From Symbiodinium natans (Eukaryota; Sar; Dinophyceae; Suessiales; Symbiodiniaceae), in assembly GCA_905221605.1 (NCBI GenBank), contig CAJNDS010000324.1, positions 659,640-723,639 on the forward strand: DNA of 64,000 nucleotides, read 5' to 3'. The position numbers were made by a program, and so were the translations under genes. Of the stretch, positions 10,967-20,646 are shown in pieces; the first letter of the stretch is position 1; each line of letters starts with the position of its first letter. The notes beneath the pieces were generated by a model. It searched no databases and had not been told where the DNA came from. It saw only the letters and a program-made list of their open reading frames with translations.

Positions 10967-11036
10967 ACAAGGCGTTGGGTTCCTGCGCGACTGGCGGCGG
11001 GCAAACGTCGGCCTCACCAGGGCGAGGCGTGCTCAG
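10967..11036 (+). CDS. Micro-exon D of the UPF1-like helicase (motif VI)
   Basis: The exon encodes QGVGFLRDWRRANVGLTRAR followed by RAQ. In UPF1-type helicases motif V is followed after about ten residues by a GFLxDxRRxNVALTRAR block containing motif VI, whose arginines act as the ATP-sensing finger; all the key residues (the RR pair, N, TRAR) are present. Spliced to exon C it gives NFRQGVGFL, close to the family spacing. The 3' end is uncertain, because the frame runs a few codons further before stopping in TTTAGGG. The expected next segment (a GLIVVG-like strand) was not securely found; CTGCTGGTTGTGGTT at about 11418 is only a weak candidate. Confidence 0.88.
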
Positions 11037-13311
11037 GGCCTCGACGGTGTTGCTGGGGTTTAGGGTTTAGGGTTTAGGGTTTAGGGTTTTAGGGCTTCTA
11101 GGGGTTTAGGGTTTTGGGCTTCCAGGAGTTTAGGGTTTTAGGGCTTCTTAGGTTTAGGGTTTGGGGCTTCTGGGGTTTAGGGTTTTACGGCTTATTACAG
11201 GGTTTTAGGGTTCTGGGTAGAGTCTAGGAATTTGATTTGGTTTTCAGTACTTACTGGGTGGGGCTTGAAGGGCCAACCTAGGCCGGGGCGACGGGGGTTT
11301 CGAACGGGTCTTACAGGGGATTTGTTGCCCAGACCGGGAGGATCCAAAAAGTAGAAAAGATCCCCCCCAATAGTCATTCTTAGGAACCCTTAAAGGATCA
11401 AAGATCCGCCGGTGTCTGCTGGTTGTGGTTCTGCGCGGCCATTGCTGCTAGCTATTCTGGTCCACCTGTGAAGCAGCCGCCGCCAAAGACCAAGAGCACC
11501 GGTCCACCTCCTGTCTCAAAAGCTGCCGTCGCCGCAGCCAAGGAGATTGGGTAGGGTGCTTTGGCCAAGGTGCGCCTGGATGGCACAGCCCGGCATGCCT
11601 ACGCTGACGCCACTGATATCCTGGTGCGCCTGCACCCTCCGGGCAACTATCTTCCGCTAAGGAACGTGACGGGTGCTGCTCTCCCGCAGACACTGCGGGG
11701 GATTTACACGGGCTTTACAAGGGTAATCAAGGCTTTGAGGGTTTTGTTTCGGTAGTTTAGTGTGTAGATTCTGTTTAGGAGCTGCTGCAGGATGTGATCC
11801 TTCAACCTCCTAAACCCTACGCCCGAACCCCCAGGCCCGAACCCCTCGGCTCATAGCTCTTGTCGGAGAGAGGGGGTCTAGGTTTTGGGGTTTAGGGTTT
11901 AGGGTTTAGGGTTTAGGGTTTAGGGTTTAGGGTTTAGGGTTTAGGGTTTAGGGTTTAGGGTTTAGGGTGCCGAGAAGCCCCCAGAAGCCCTAAAGTTCGC
12001 TGCTGCCTCTTTTGCAACAAAAGACGTGGACATCTTATCACGTGCTGAATGCCAAATCAGCTTCAGACCTGAGCTGTGCGATGCTGCCGAGCTTCCTTCC
12101 CCAAGGGAGTCGGGCGTTGTGGCTGCTTAATATGCCTCCTCACGAGAGGCTCTTTCCAGCTCCTGCGTGTGTTGGGCTGACCATCGAGCGGGAGAGCAAG
12201 CGCTTCTGGGAGCGAGCTAACACTCCGAATGGTGTCGGGGGTCCACTTCTTCGGGCTAGCGTGACTTGCACTCACGCCCGCTGAAGATGTCGGGAGCAGG
12301 GACCCGTCCCCCTGTACACATGCCTAGAGGTCCTCGCCCTCCGCTCTCCGCTGGGCTGAGGGTTGGCATGGGCTCTGTGCCCGGGTCCACGCTTCCAGTC
12401 TGTGCTGCGTGTGCTGTGGGACACTGTGAGGTTTCCCTCGATTGCCCGGCCTGCTTTGTGCTGACCGGCCTGCATCCATCCTAAACACACCTTCGGCATC
12501 CTTCAAAGTCAACCCCCGCCCCCCCCAACATCCCCCCGAAAAGCAAAGCTATGGCCAACATACCTTAGTAAACCCAACTCCAAGCCCTAACAAAGCCTGT
12601 CTAAACCCTAAACCACTCCCCACGTTAAACACCATGAACCCTAAACCCCAAAAAAACCAAACCCATACTCCCATGAACCCATAAACCCTAAACCCATACA
12701 CCCATAAACGCATGAGCCCCAAGCCGATAAACCCAGAAGCCCAAAGAGCTAAACGCATAAACCCATAAACCCTAAACCTGATTAAGTCTGGATTTCGATT
12801 CGTCATCCCCCTAAACCCTAAACCCTCAACCCTAAACCCTAAACCCTCAACCCTAAAACCTCTAAGCCGCTCCCCCTTCCTCCTTCAAGAGCCCTGGGCG
12901 CCCCTAGGCTTGGCTTGGCGGTGATTTGCAACCAGACTGCACCGTTGGAGTTGTCTTGTTTCTTTGTCTCGAGTTTAGGGTTTAGGGTTAGGGTTTGTAG
13001 GGGTTGGGACTAGGAATCGGGGTGTAGGGTGTAGTAGGGTTTAGGGTGTTTCGGGTTTCGGGCTGGGGGTCAGGGTTTAGGGGATTACGCGTCTAGGGGT
13101 TCGGGTTTAGGCTTTTAGGGGTTTAGGGGTTGGGGGCCTTATGTTCCAGATGAAACTTGGGCCTTCACGTGTTTTAGTTTGACCTCCTTGTTTCAAGCTC
13201 AAGGATACTTGGCTGCGGCGATGACGATACTGTGTGTGCTGAAACCTCGTAGGTGTTTTGACGGATAGTTGCCTCTGTCATAGGGTTTAGTGTTTAGGGT
13301 TGAGGGTTTAG
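11037..13311. other. Telomere-like repeats and unconfirmed coding-like blocks
   Basis: TTTAGGG arrays at about 11056-11200 and 11884-11969 (about 12 clean units) and CCCTAAA patches at 12600-12860 surround GC-richer unique blocks at about 11400-11760 and 12000-12480. These blocks have frames open on both strands and codon-like composition, so they may include exons, but no domain or consistent splice chain was recognised. Confidence 0.4.
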
Positions 13312-13446
13312 GTTTTGAATGTGGGTGTTTGTGATGATGTCCATGGGGGGTTGTTGTACGAAGGGAATGACCATGGGAAGAAGGGGCCTTCACCACCGGA
13401 AGCCTTGCTACAAAGTGAACCTGCCAAATGGTACTTTTTGGGACAG
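13312..13446 (+). CDS. Candidate 45-codon exon, function unknown
   Basis: This 135-nt open segment is bounded by TTTAG followed by GT and by GGACAG followed by GTATGT, a canonical GT donor. It is open throughout in one frame, with residues such as LLYEGNDHGKKGPSPPEALL and AKWYFLGQ. No family was recognised. It is on the same strand as the helicase exons and sits between telomere-like tracts, as they do. It might be a later exon of that gene or of another one. Confidence 0.4.
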
Positions 13447-14475
13447 GTATGTTGACAAGCATAATCCTAAGCCCTAAAACCCCAACCCCGAAACTCTAAA
13501 CCCTAGACCCTAAGCGCCCTAAAAGATTTTCGAAGAACAGTTGAGGCAACCCGGCCACGCTGGCCAGGGAGACCAGTCGCTTGGTAAAAGTGGTGTTTTT
13601 GGCGTCTTGGGGTTCAGGGGGTTTCGGGTTTACGGTATGATTTGGGTTTTGGGTTTAGGGTTATGGTGGGTTTATCATGGGGTTCTACCTTGAACCCCGA
13701 AGGTTGTACCCTTGGGTTTTCTCCATGGGTCACTGAGAATGCCGAGCTTCGTAAGGTTTCTAGAATGACCACTAGCACCTGCTTTCCCATTTCTAGGGGT
13801 CCCCCGCCCAAGCAAATCAAATCCTGGGTTTTCTCATGTCAATGACCCGTGGGCTTCGTAAGCCCCTTTAACCTAAACTCCAAATAAACGGCAAAAAACG
13901 CGGCTTGTGATGTTAAAGGAGAGCTGTCCTCGAAATCAAGCAGAGTTAAGGGTTCAAGGTCTTTGGTACAGATATTTTTTGCGCTTATACGTCGAGCGTG
14001 TAGGATTCATGTCCAGGGTTTAGGACTTCAGTGTTTAAAGTTGCGAATGGCTCAATACTCAGTTGCGTATCATGATACGCGGCCAACCAATTTGGGGCTG
14101 AGCGTTTCAAGCCCGCTCTTCGTGTTGTACAGTTTCGTGTTTGTACAAGCCTCATCTGTCCAAGGCAGCCACCTCTGCGCTTTTAGGGTCGTGGTGGGCT
14201 GGAACAGAAGACGTGGGTGCGGCGCAGGGGCTGTTTCGTTGCCATCCTGAATTGGCTTTATATGGTTTTATTGCGGGCAGCATTGGTGGTGCGCGTCAGA
14301 GGACCAGGAGACCAGGAGACAGGACCGAATTGCGGGATTGGACATCCCAGGAAGAATCCTTGACACCACCTGCGCGTCTCGCACCCCTGTTAGCCCCCTT
14401 ACGTCTTAAACCCAAAGTCTACACCGCAAGCCCCAACCCCAAACCCAATCCCCATGCCCTCAACCCTAGAACCTA
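13447..14475. other. No gene recognised; unique sequence with sparse telomere words
   Basis: Mostly unique DNA with occasional CCCTAAA words. Several frames of 65-110 codons are open, but on competing strands and without domains. Confidence 0.4.
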
Positions 14476-15750
14476 AACCACAAACCCTAAACCCTAAACC
14501 CTAAACCCTAAACCCTAAACCCTAAACCCTAAACCCTAAACCAGGCCTCAACCCTAACCTCTAAACCCAACAATGTTAAGGCCCCTAAACCCTAAACCCT
14601 AAACCCTAAACCCTAAACCAGGCCTCAACCCTAACCTCTAAACCCAACAATGCTAAGGCACCCCCTAAACCCTACACCCTAAACCCTAAACCCTAAACCC
14701 TAAACCCTAAACCCTAAACCCTAAACCCTAAACCCTAGGCCTCAACCCTAACCTCTAAACCCTACGATGTTAAGGCACCCCCTAAACCCTAAACCCTAAA
14801 CACTAAACCCTAAACCAGGCCTCAACCCTAACCTCTACACCCTACGATGTTAAGGCACCCCCTAAACCCTAAACCCTAAACCCTAAACCAGGCCTCAACC
14901 CTAACCTCTAAACCCTACGATGTTAAGGCACCCCCTAAACCCTAAACCCAAAACCCTAAACCCTAAACCCTAAACCCCAAACCCTAAACCCTAAACCCTA
15001 AACCAGGCCTCAACCCTAACCTCTAAACCCTACGATGTTAAGGCACCCCCTAAACCCTAAACCCTAAACCCTAAACCCTAAACCCTAAACCAGGCCTCAA
15101 CCCTAACCTCTAAACCCAACAATGTTAAGGCCCCTAAACCCTAAACCCTAAACCCTAAACCCTAAACCCTAAACCAGGCCTCAACCCTAACCTCTAAACC
15201 CAACAATGCTAAGGCACCCCCTAAACCCTACACCCTAAACCCTAAACCCTAAACCCTAAACCCTAAACCAGGCCTAGGATGTTAAGGCACCCCCTAAACC
15301 CTAAACCCTAAAAACTAAACCCTAAACCAGGCCTCAACCCTAACCTCTACACCCTACGATGTTAAGGCACCCCCTAAACCCTAAACCCTAAACCCTAAAC
15401 CAGGCCTCAACCCTAACCTCTAAACCCTACGATGTTAAGGCACCCCCTAAACCCTAAACCCTAAACCCTAAACCCTAAACCCCAAACCCTAAACCCTAAA
15501 CCCTAAACCAGGCCTCAACCCTAACCTCTAAACCCTACGATGTTAAGGCACCCCCTAAACCCTAAACCCTAAACCCTAAACCCTAAACCCTAAACCCTAA
15601 ACCCTAAACCAGGCCTCAACCCTAACCTCTAAACCCTACGATGTTAAGGCACCCCCTAAACCCTAAACCCTAAACCCTAAACCCTAAACCCTAAACCCTA
15701 AACCCTAAACCCTAAACCCTAAACCCTAAACCCTAAACCCCTACAATGTT
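14476..15750 (-). repeat. Higher-order CCCTAAA array with a 45-bp spacer motif
   Basis: Runs of 3-12 CCCTAAA heptamers alternate with about 13 copies of a spacer that starts AGGCCTCAACCCTAACCTCT, continues through AAACCC-TACGATGTTAAGG (variant AACAATGTTAAGG) and ends GCACCCC. The copies with the AACAATG variant recur about 550 bp apart (from about 14543 and about 15092), so large multi-unit blocks have been duplicated. The telomere G-strand is on the minus strand. Confidence 0.95.
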
Positions 15751-15821
15751 AAGGCACCTGGCGGCCCTGGCTTCACTTCGTCAAAGCGAACGCGTGCTCT
15801 TTGGCAGCTGTCGGGTGGTGA
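15751..15821 (+). other. Unique island between opposed telomere-like arrays
   Basis: About 70 bp of GC-rich unique sequence has an open frame reading APGGPGFTSSKRTRALWQLS. It is flanked on the left by CCCTAAA and on the right by TTTAGGG. It could be a micro-exon, but no domain supports this. Confidence 0.3.
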
Positions 15822-16080
15822 AGTGGGTTTAGGGTTTAGGGTTTAGGGTTTAGGGTTTAGGGTTTAGGGTTTAGGGCTTCGGGTTTAGGGTGCAGGGTTT
15901 AGATTGTAGGGCTTATGCGGGTTTTGGGTAGGGTTGAGGGTTGAGGGTTTGTGGCTGAGGCTTTCGGGTTGAGGCTTTTGGGTTGAGGGACTGGGATTTG
16001 GGCTTGAGGGTTTTAGGGGTTCTTCAAGGGGGCAAGGGTAGGCACTCGTATCTGATCTGTGAAAGGAGGGGCCTTCGGGA
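15822..16080 (+). repeat. TTTAGGG array grading into degenerate GGGTTGAGG repeats
   Basis: About seven clean TTTAGGG units are followed by decayed variants with GAGG and TTGAGGG. The orientation is opposite to the array at 14476-15750. Confidence 0.85.
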
Positions 16081-17645
16081 GCAACAAGGAGTAACTATTC
16101 CCTAAGCCCTAAAACCCTACTTCCCCACTATTCCATAAGCCCTACACCCTAAACCCTTAACCCTTAACCCTAGTTCCTAACCAAAACCAGTCATCCGGTC
16201 CTGGGCCCGTTCGAGGCTTCGAAAGCGAGGCGTCCATCCAGTTGCCGCGGCCATATTCGAGGGTGTCCAAGTTGCAGAGAGTTTCAGGGGCTTTCGATAT
16301 TGGGGTTTAGGGTTTAGGGTTTAGTGTTTAGGGTTTAGGGACTCTTTGAACCATAAACCCTATAAACGCTTCAAGCCCCGAAAGCCAAAGAGCCCTATGT
16401 CCTTGACCTTAAGCCCTTAAAACCCGAACCCTGAACCTAAACTCTTGACCCTCGAAACCATGCAGCCAAATTAAGCCTAAGAACTTGGAGAGCTTTTTGG
16501 AACCCCAGGACCGTCAGGAACCCCGACAAGCTTCCCCGAAAGCCTGCAGAGGCTCTGACTACAAGCCCTGCGCAAAGGATGGCGAAAGCCCCGCAAAGAA
16601 AAAACACACACACACACACACACACATACACCAAATGAAGAACCGAGAAGCTTTAACCTTAGAAGTCTGAAGCCCGAAGCTCTACGTTCCAGAAGCCCCA
16701 AGGGTTCTGGCGGGAAGCTGCCACGCCATGCCGTGCCGTGATGTTGGGGCTTCGGAGGGTTGGTTCGGGTTCCGGTAGGAGCTCATGGTTTCATAGGCTT
16801 CGTTTCAATCTTAGGGTTCTTACATGGTCCCTTAGTATGGGCCCTTAAAAGGGTACTCCCTTTTTCCCCCTTATATACTTATATACCCTACAAAAACATG
16901 AAGGGCCCATACATCAGAACCCTTTAAGGGAGGTAGGGGACCATAGTCAGGGCCCATGTAACTTCCCTTAGATTCAAGCATGCGTGTGTAAGCAACGATT
17001 TGGAGAGTAGGCGATCCGATGATCAACCGAAGCCCGAATGACCGAATGCTTGCCAGCTGCTCGATCGCCCTCCCCCTTTCCACTCTCCTTAAACCCTCAA
17101 CCCTCAACCCTCCCAGCCCCCCCCCCCCCCCCCCCCGAGCCCGTGCAAGGCTCGGCCGGTCGGCATCATGGCGCTGAAGGACAACCAACCCCCTGCAGCT
17201 CGGCAAAACCATCGTCAAGGGCTTTTAGGGCTTTGGGTTTAGGGCTTACGGTTTAGGGTGTAGGGTTTAGGGTTTCTAGGGTGTAATTCATAGGGTATAT
17301 AAGGGTTTGCAGAGTTTATAGGGGTTTGTAGGGTTTAGGCTTAGCACTTAGAAACTCGATCCCCGGGATCTTATTAGAAGAACGGAGGGGTCCTATGATG
17401 ATTTGAATTACACTCCGGATCCTCCTGGGAAGGTCCCAAAAGCCTCAAGCCCCTAAGCCCCAAACCCCTTGCCAAGTAGGGAATGACGGAATGAGGGCCC
17501 TAGATGGGGGTTGACGATATTAGGGGTACCTTCTTGGGGCCCTTACTATACGGGAATCCTACTATGTGTAGTCTATTCTCGGGGTCCCCTATTTCGTAAA
17601 CCCCGACATATACCCTCTAAGGGAGTATATAGATACCTCATTCCA
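16081..17645. other. Unique sequence, a (CA)n tract and hairpin-prone blocks; no gene recognised
   Basis: A (CA)n microsatellite lies at about 16605-16626. About 16820-16970 holds GGGCCCTTA and inverted GGGCCCATA words resembling small hairpin transposons elsewhere in the window. A run of about 18 C lies at about 17117-17135. Open frames conflict between strands. Confidence 0.5.
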
Positions 17646-17712
17646 TCCTAAGCCCTAAACCCTAAACCCTAAACCCTAAACCCTAAACCCTAAACCCTAA
17701 ACCCTAAACCCA
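17646..17712 (-). repeat. CCCTAAA array
   Basis: About nine clean heptamers with the telomere G-strand on the minus strand. Confidence 0.9.
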
Positions 17713-17808
17713 GATTCCCTACTAAGAAGCCTGCCAGCTCCAGGGGAGGAGGGACCGAAGCAGATCGCGGAGTCCACCCCCATGGTGGGCCGCTCCGACC
17801 CCTGGGCA
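17713..17808 (+). CDS. Weak candidate exon, function unknown
   Basis: After CCCAG an open plus frame reads SLPAPGEEGPKQIAESTPMV and GRSDPWA up to GCAG before GAAAG. The composition is protein-like and the junctions fit the pattern seen in supported exons, but no family is recognised and a second frame is open too. Confidence 0.28.
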
Positions 17809-18110
17809 GGAAAGAGTTTGTTTGTTGTTGTTTTTTTTTTTTTTTTGAGTTTTTTTTGTTGTTTTTTTTTTTGTTTGTTTTTTGTTGTTTTTTTTTTGTT
17901 GTTTTTTTTGTTGTTTGTTTTTTTTGGGGGGGGGGGGGTGGGGGGCGGGGGGCAGGGGTTTGGGGTTTTGGGTTTAGGTGTAGGGTTTGGGGGTTTGGGG
18001 TTTAGGCTTTGAGGGGGTTTAGGGGGTTTAGGGGGTTTAGGGTTTGAGGGGGTTTAGGGGGTTTAGGGTTTAGGGCTCAGGGTTCTAGTGTTTTCGGAAA
18101 GCGACAGCCC
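17809..18110 (+). repeat. T-rich (TTGTTTTTTTT) tract running into G-rich and GGGGTTTA repeats
   Basis: About 17820-17925 is almost pure T with regular TTG interruptions. A G run and decayed GGGGTTTAGG words follow to about 18085. The open frame across it is a low-complexity artefact. Confidence 0.85.
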
Positions 18111-19583
18111 GATGTGGATCTGTGCTCTAAACTCGGCTCCCTTTTGGGGGGTCATTTTTAAAAGGGTGCCGCCTCAGAATGGGTGCCCCAAAAAGGAACG
18201 GACCCTAATTATTAGAAAACTGCCCACATGCTTGCTGCTTAGTTTGTGAAACCCAGTATGTTCATACCTTCTGTCTAAGGTCGGAGACATGGGCCCGTAT
18301 GGTCCCTTACCCTTGTTATTGGGATCCGAAGTATGGGCCCTTATTATATTCGTAAACACCCATTTCGAAGTCGTTCACCGAAGTCGCTCACCGTTGGAGG
18401 TTGTGTGTTCAGGGCTCGTCTCACACTGGGCTTTGGAGTACTGTACCTTAATTTTCATGTTTTGTTCTGGGCTCCTATTGTAGATAGTTATACCTAAAAA
18501 GTCTGTACCTTTTTCCAGGGTCGACTCCAAAGTGGGTGCAGCTAAAGCCCCAGTCCTACCTGTGACCCTATTTTAAGCTACAGCCTCAAGGGTTGCACCT
18601 ACGAAATAAAGGGGGGGGGGGTAGCCCGAACCCCAGAGGCTTGAACACCCCCGGCTTCGGCTCTGGTGCCTTCCCCCCCCCCCCCAAACAGGGTTTGGGG
18701 TTTAGGGTTTAGGGTTTAGGGTTTAGGGTTTGGGGTTTGGGGTTTAGGCGTTTAGGGTTTAGGGTTCAGCAAAAAAATCCAACTTGTCAACTCCCGAGCC
18801 GAAGCCCTGTAATGTAAGGGCCTTTACAATCATAATTAGGATTTTGGGGGGATTCTTCGAGTATCATTAGACAGGGACCACAAGGGAATACTATTCGTAA
18901 TTATTCCGACCCCTATATTACGCTAAAAAGACCCTAGAACCCTCAAGCGCCCCCCAGAAAACCCCGAAGCTGTCAGCCCCAAACTCTGAGCCCTGAACCC
19001 CTACGCCCGAAGCCCTCAAGAGCAGTCAAGATGCCGAGGCTGATCACCAGCCTTCCCAACGCATCTCGGCCCTGACATGATTCTCGGTGTTGCCCAACCT
19101 GGTTCCCTGAGTTTCCCCCCGCCCCCCCTGCCCCGTGGTGGTATCCCCCCTCAACACCCCACGCCTAAACACACCCTATACTAAAATCCTGAAGCCCCCT
19201 CAGTTTGAAACGTCAGAGACCCCTTATCCCCCCTCAACACCCCACACCTAACACAAACCCTATAGAACCCTAAACCCTAAACCCTAAACCCTAACCCTGA
19301 AGCTTTATTAGTTTGAAAAGTAAAAGAATCTGCCAACGCTTAGGTAGACGAAAGCATTGCCCAACGGTACTTCCGGTGCCAAGCCCAAGGCTAGCAAGGA
19401 GACCCGAACACCTAGTGGGTTTAGGGTTTGGGGTTTAGGGTTTGGGGTTTTGGGTTTGGGGCTTGGGGCGTGGCAAGCCTACAAGTCCTAAGGGTGCATG
19501 TAGCGAAGTAGGGAATACCTGGCCCTTAAAATCTACATGTGGTGGCAACTCTGCGTGCTTGCTCTATGTCTGATGTGGAAGCG
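18111..19583. other. Unique sequence with telomere-like patches; one weak micro-exon candidate
   Basis: A TTTAGGG patch lies at about 18690-18768 and CCCTAAA at about 19267-19300. At 19344-19389 a 46-nt segment between TTAG-GT and CAAG-GC reads VDESIAQRYFRCQAQ. It fits the splice pattern but has no domain and competes with another open frame. Confidence 0.35.
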
Positions 19584-19763
19584 CCCTAAACCCTAAATCC
19601 TAAACCCTAAACCCTAAACCCTAAACCCTAAACCCTAAACCCTAAACCCTGCGCCCTAGGCCCTAAACCCTAAACCCTAAACCCTGAGCCCTAAGCCCTA
19701 AACCCTAAACCCTAAACCCTAAACCCTAAACCCTAAACCCTAAACCCTAAACCCTAAACCCTA
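19584..19763 (-). repeat. CCCTAAA array
   Basis: About 22 heptamers, mostly perfect, with a short degenerate centre (GCGCCCTAGG, GAGCCCTAAG). Confidence 0.95.
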
Positions 19764-19769
19764 TCACAG

Positions 19770-19815
19770 GCAGAAATCAGAGAGATGGCGCGAGAAGATC
19801 GCTGAAAGCCGCATA
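19770..19815 (+). CDS. Candidate 46-nt micro-exon, function unknown
   Basis: The segment directly follows the CCCTAAA array. It is bounded by CACAG-G and by CATAG followed by GC, and reads QKSERWREKIAESRI. The junction style (AG before G, GC donor) matches the helicase exons. No family was recognised. Confidence 0.33.
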
Positions 19816-20095
19816 GGCCACAGCCCTCTCGTGGAGTGCACGCCCTAAACCCTCAACCCGGACGCTGAACCCCCTGGCTGTAAATTACAAACTCAGATGA
19901 ACCCAACACCCTAAGCCCTAAACCCCAAACCCTAAACCCGAAACCCCAAACCTTGAACCCTAAGCAGCCCGGACGAGGCGTCACCGCGTCGAGTTTTTTG
20001 GGGGCCAAAGTTGCTTCCCTGGCGCGGGCTTCAGCAATCCCCACATGAGAGGGGTCTAAGCTCGCACCTGTCATCAAGGGATGAAGACTCGTACC

Positions 20096-20207
20096 CCTAA
20101 GGTTGTACCCCTAAAGGTTCCCCTCAATATACTCCTAATATGGCCCTTGTATTCCCTTCGGGATCCTTAAAAATGGGACCCCAAAACCCAAGGGTACAAC
20201 CTTAAGG
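20096..20207. mobile_element. Small hairpin transposon (MITE-like)
   Basis: CCTAAGGTTGTACCC at the left end is matched by the inverted GGGTACAACCTTAAGG at the right end, giving about 112 bp with imperfect terminal inverted repeats and a non-coding centre. The class is inferred from structure only. Confidence 0.6.
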
Positions 20208-20289
20208 GCCCAAGGTAGACGCCTAGATGTCAGGTTTTGAAGCCAAAAGGGTTCGCTTTTTTGTGCTCCTGAGGTTACCCTAAACCCTA

Positions 20290-20578
20290 TGCGGAGCTGC
20301 AGTTTGTATTGAGGAAAGGAGTTGGTGTTGAAGGAAAAGGGGTCAATGAACCCGATAACCTTTCTGGCTCAAGGATGGCCAGCCCGTCCAAAGAAAAAAG
20401 TGCGTGTTTGGGAGTGAGGGTTGGGTTAGTGCCCCTCTACCTGTGTAAGGGTGCCCCTTCCTTTGACCTCGTGAACTTTAACCCTGTGTGTTTGTCTTTC
20501 TGGTTCGTTCTGGGAAATTCATTCAGGCAGCTGTTGAGGGTTGATACCCTGGTTGGTCCCCTTTCGGTTGCCCCCGTA
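20290..20578 (+). repeat. 5' long terminal repeat
   Basis: It starts TGCGGAGCTGCAGTTTG and ends GGTTGCCCCCGTA. By eye it differs from the 3' LTR at a single base (A at 20381, T at 41865), which indicates a recent insertion. It starts with TG, but the other end is TA rather than the usual CA. Confidence 0.9.
20352..20373 (+). promoter_or_regulatory. Spliced-leader-like block in the LTR
   Basis: This 22-nt stretch ends TTTCTGGCTCAAG. The conserved dinoflagellate spliced leader is 22 nt and ends ATTTTGGCTCAAG. The alignment needs one inserted base and three substitutions. The same block is in the 3' LTR at 41836-41857. It may be a relic of a trans-spliced mRNA that was reverse transcribed, or chance. 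Confidence 0.45.
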
Positions 20579-20590
20579 GGTTATGAGCCC
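20579..20590 (+). promoter_or_regulatory. Primer binding site, half initiator tRNA-Met type
   Basis: GGTTATGAGCCC abuts the 5' LTR with no gap. Its complement GGGCTCATAACC is the anticodon stem-loop of initiator tRNA-Met as in yeast, so reverse transcription would be primed by an internally cleaved tRNA fragment. Twelve bases match and pairing does not clearly extend further. Confidence 0.8.
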
Positions 20591-20646
20591 AAATTAGGTT
20601 CCCTGCGGTTGAGTGTTCTCTTAAGGTTTTTTGGGATCAAGAAGCA

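Noticed and set aside
11403-11760. Next helicase exon with LLVVV at about 11418
   Set aside because: The frame resembles the expected strand only loosely and stops soon after; splice phase and family spacing do not fit well.
14476-15750. CRISPR-like alternation of repeats and spacers
   Set aside because: The spacers are identical to each other and the repeats are telomere heptamers; this is a higher-order tandem array in eukaryotic DNA.
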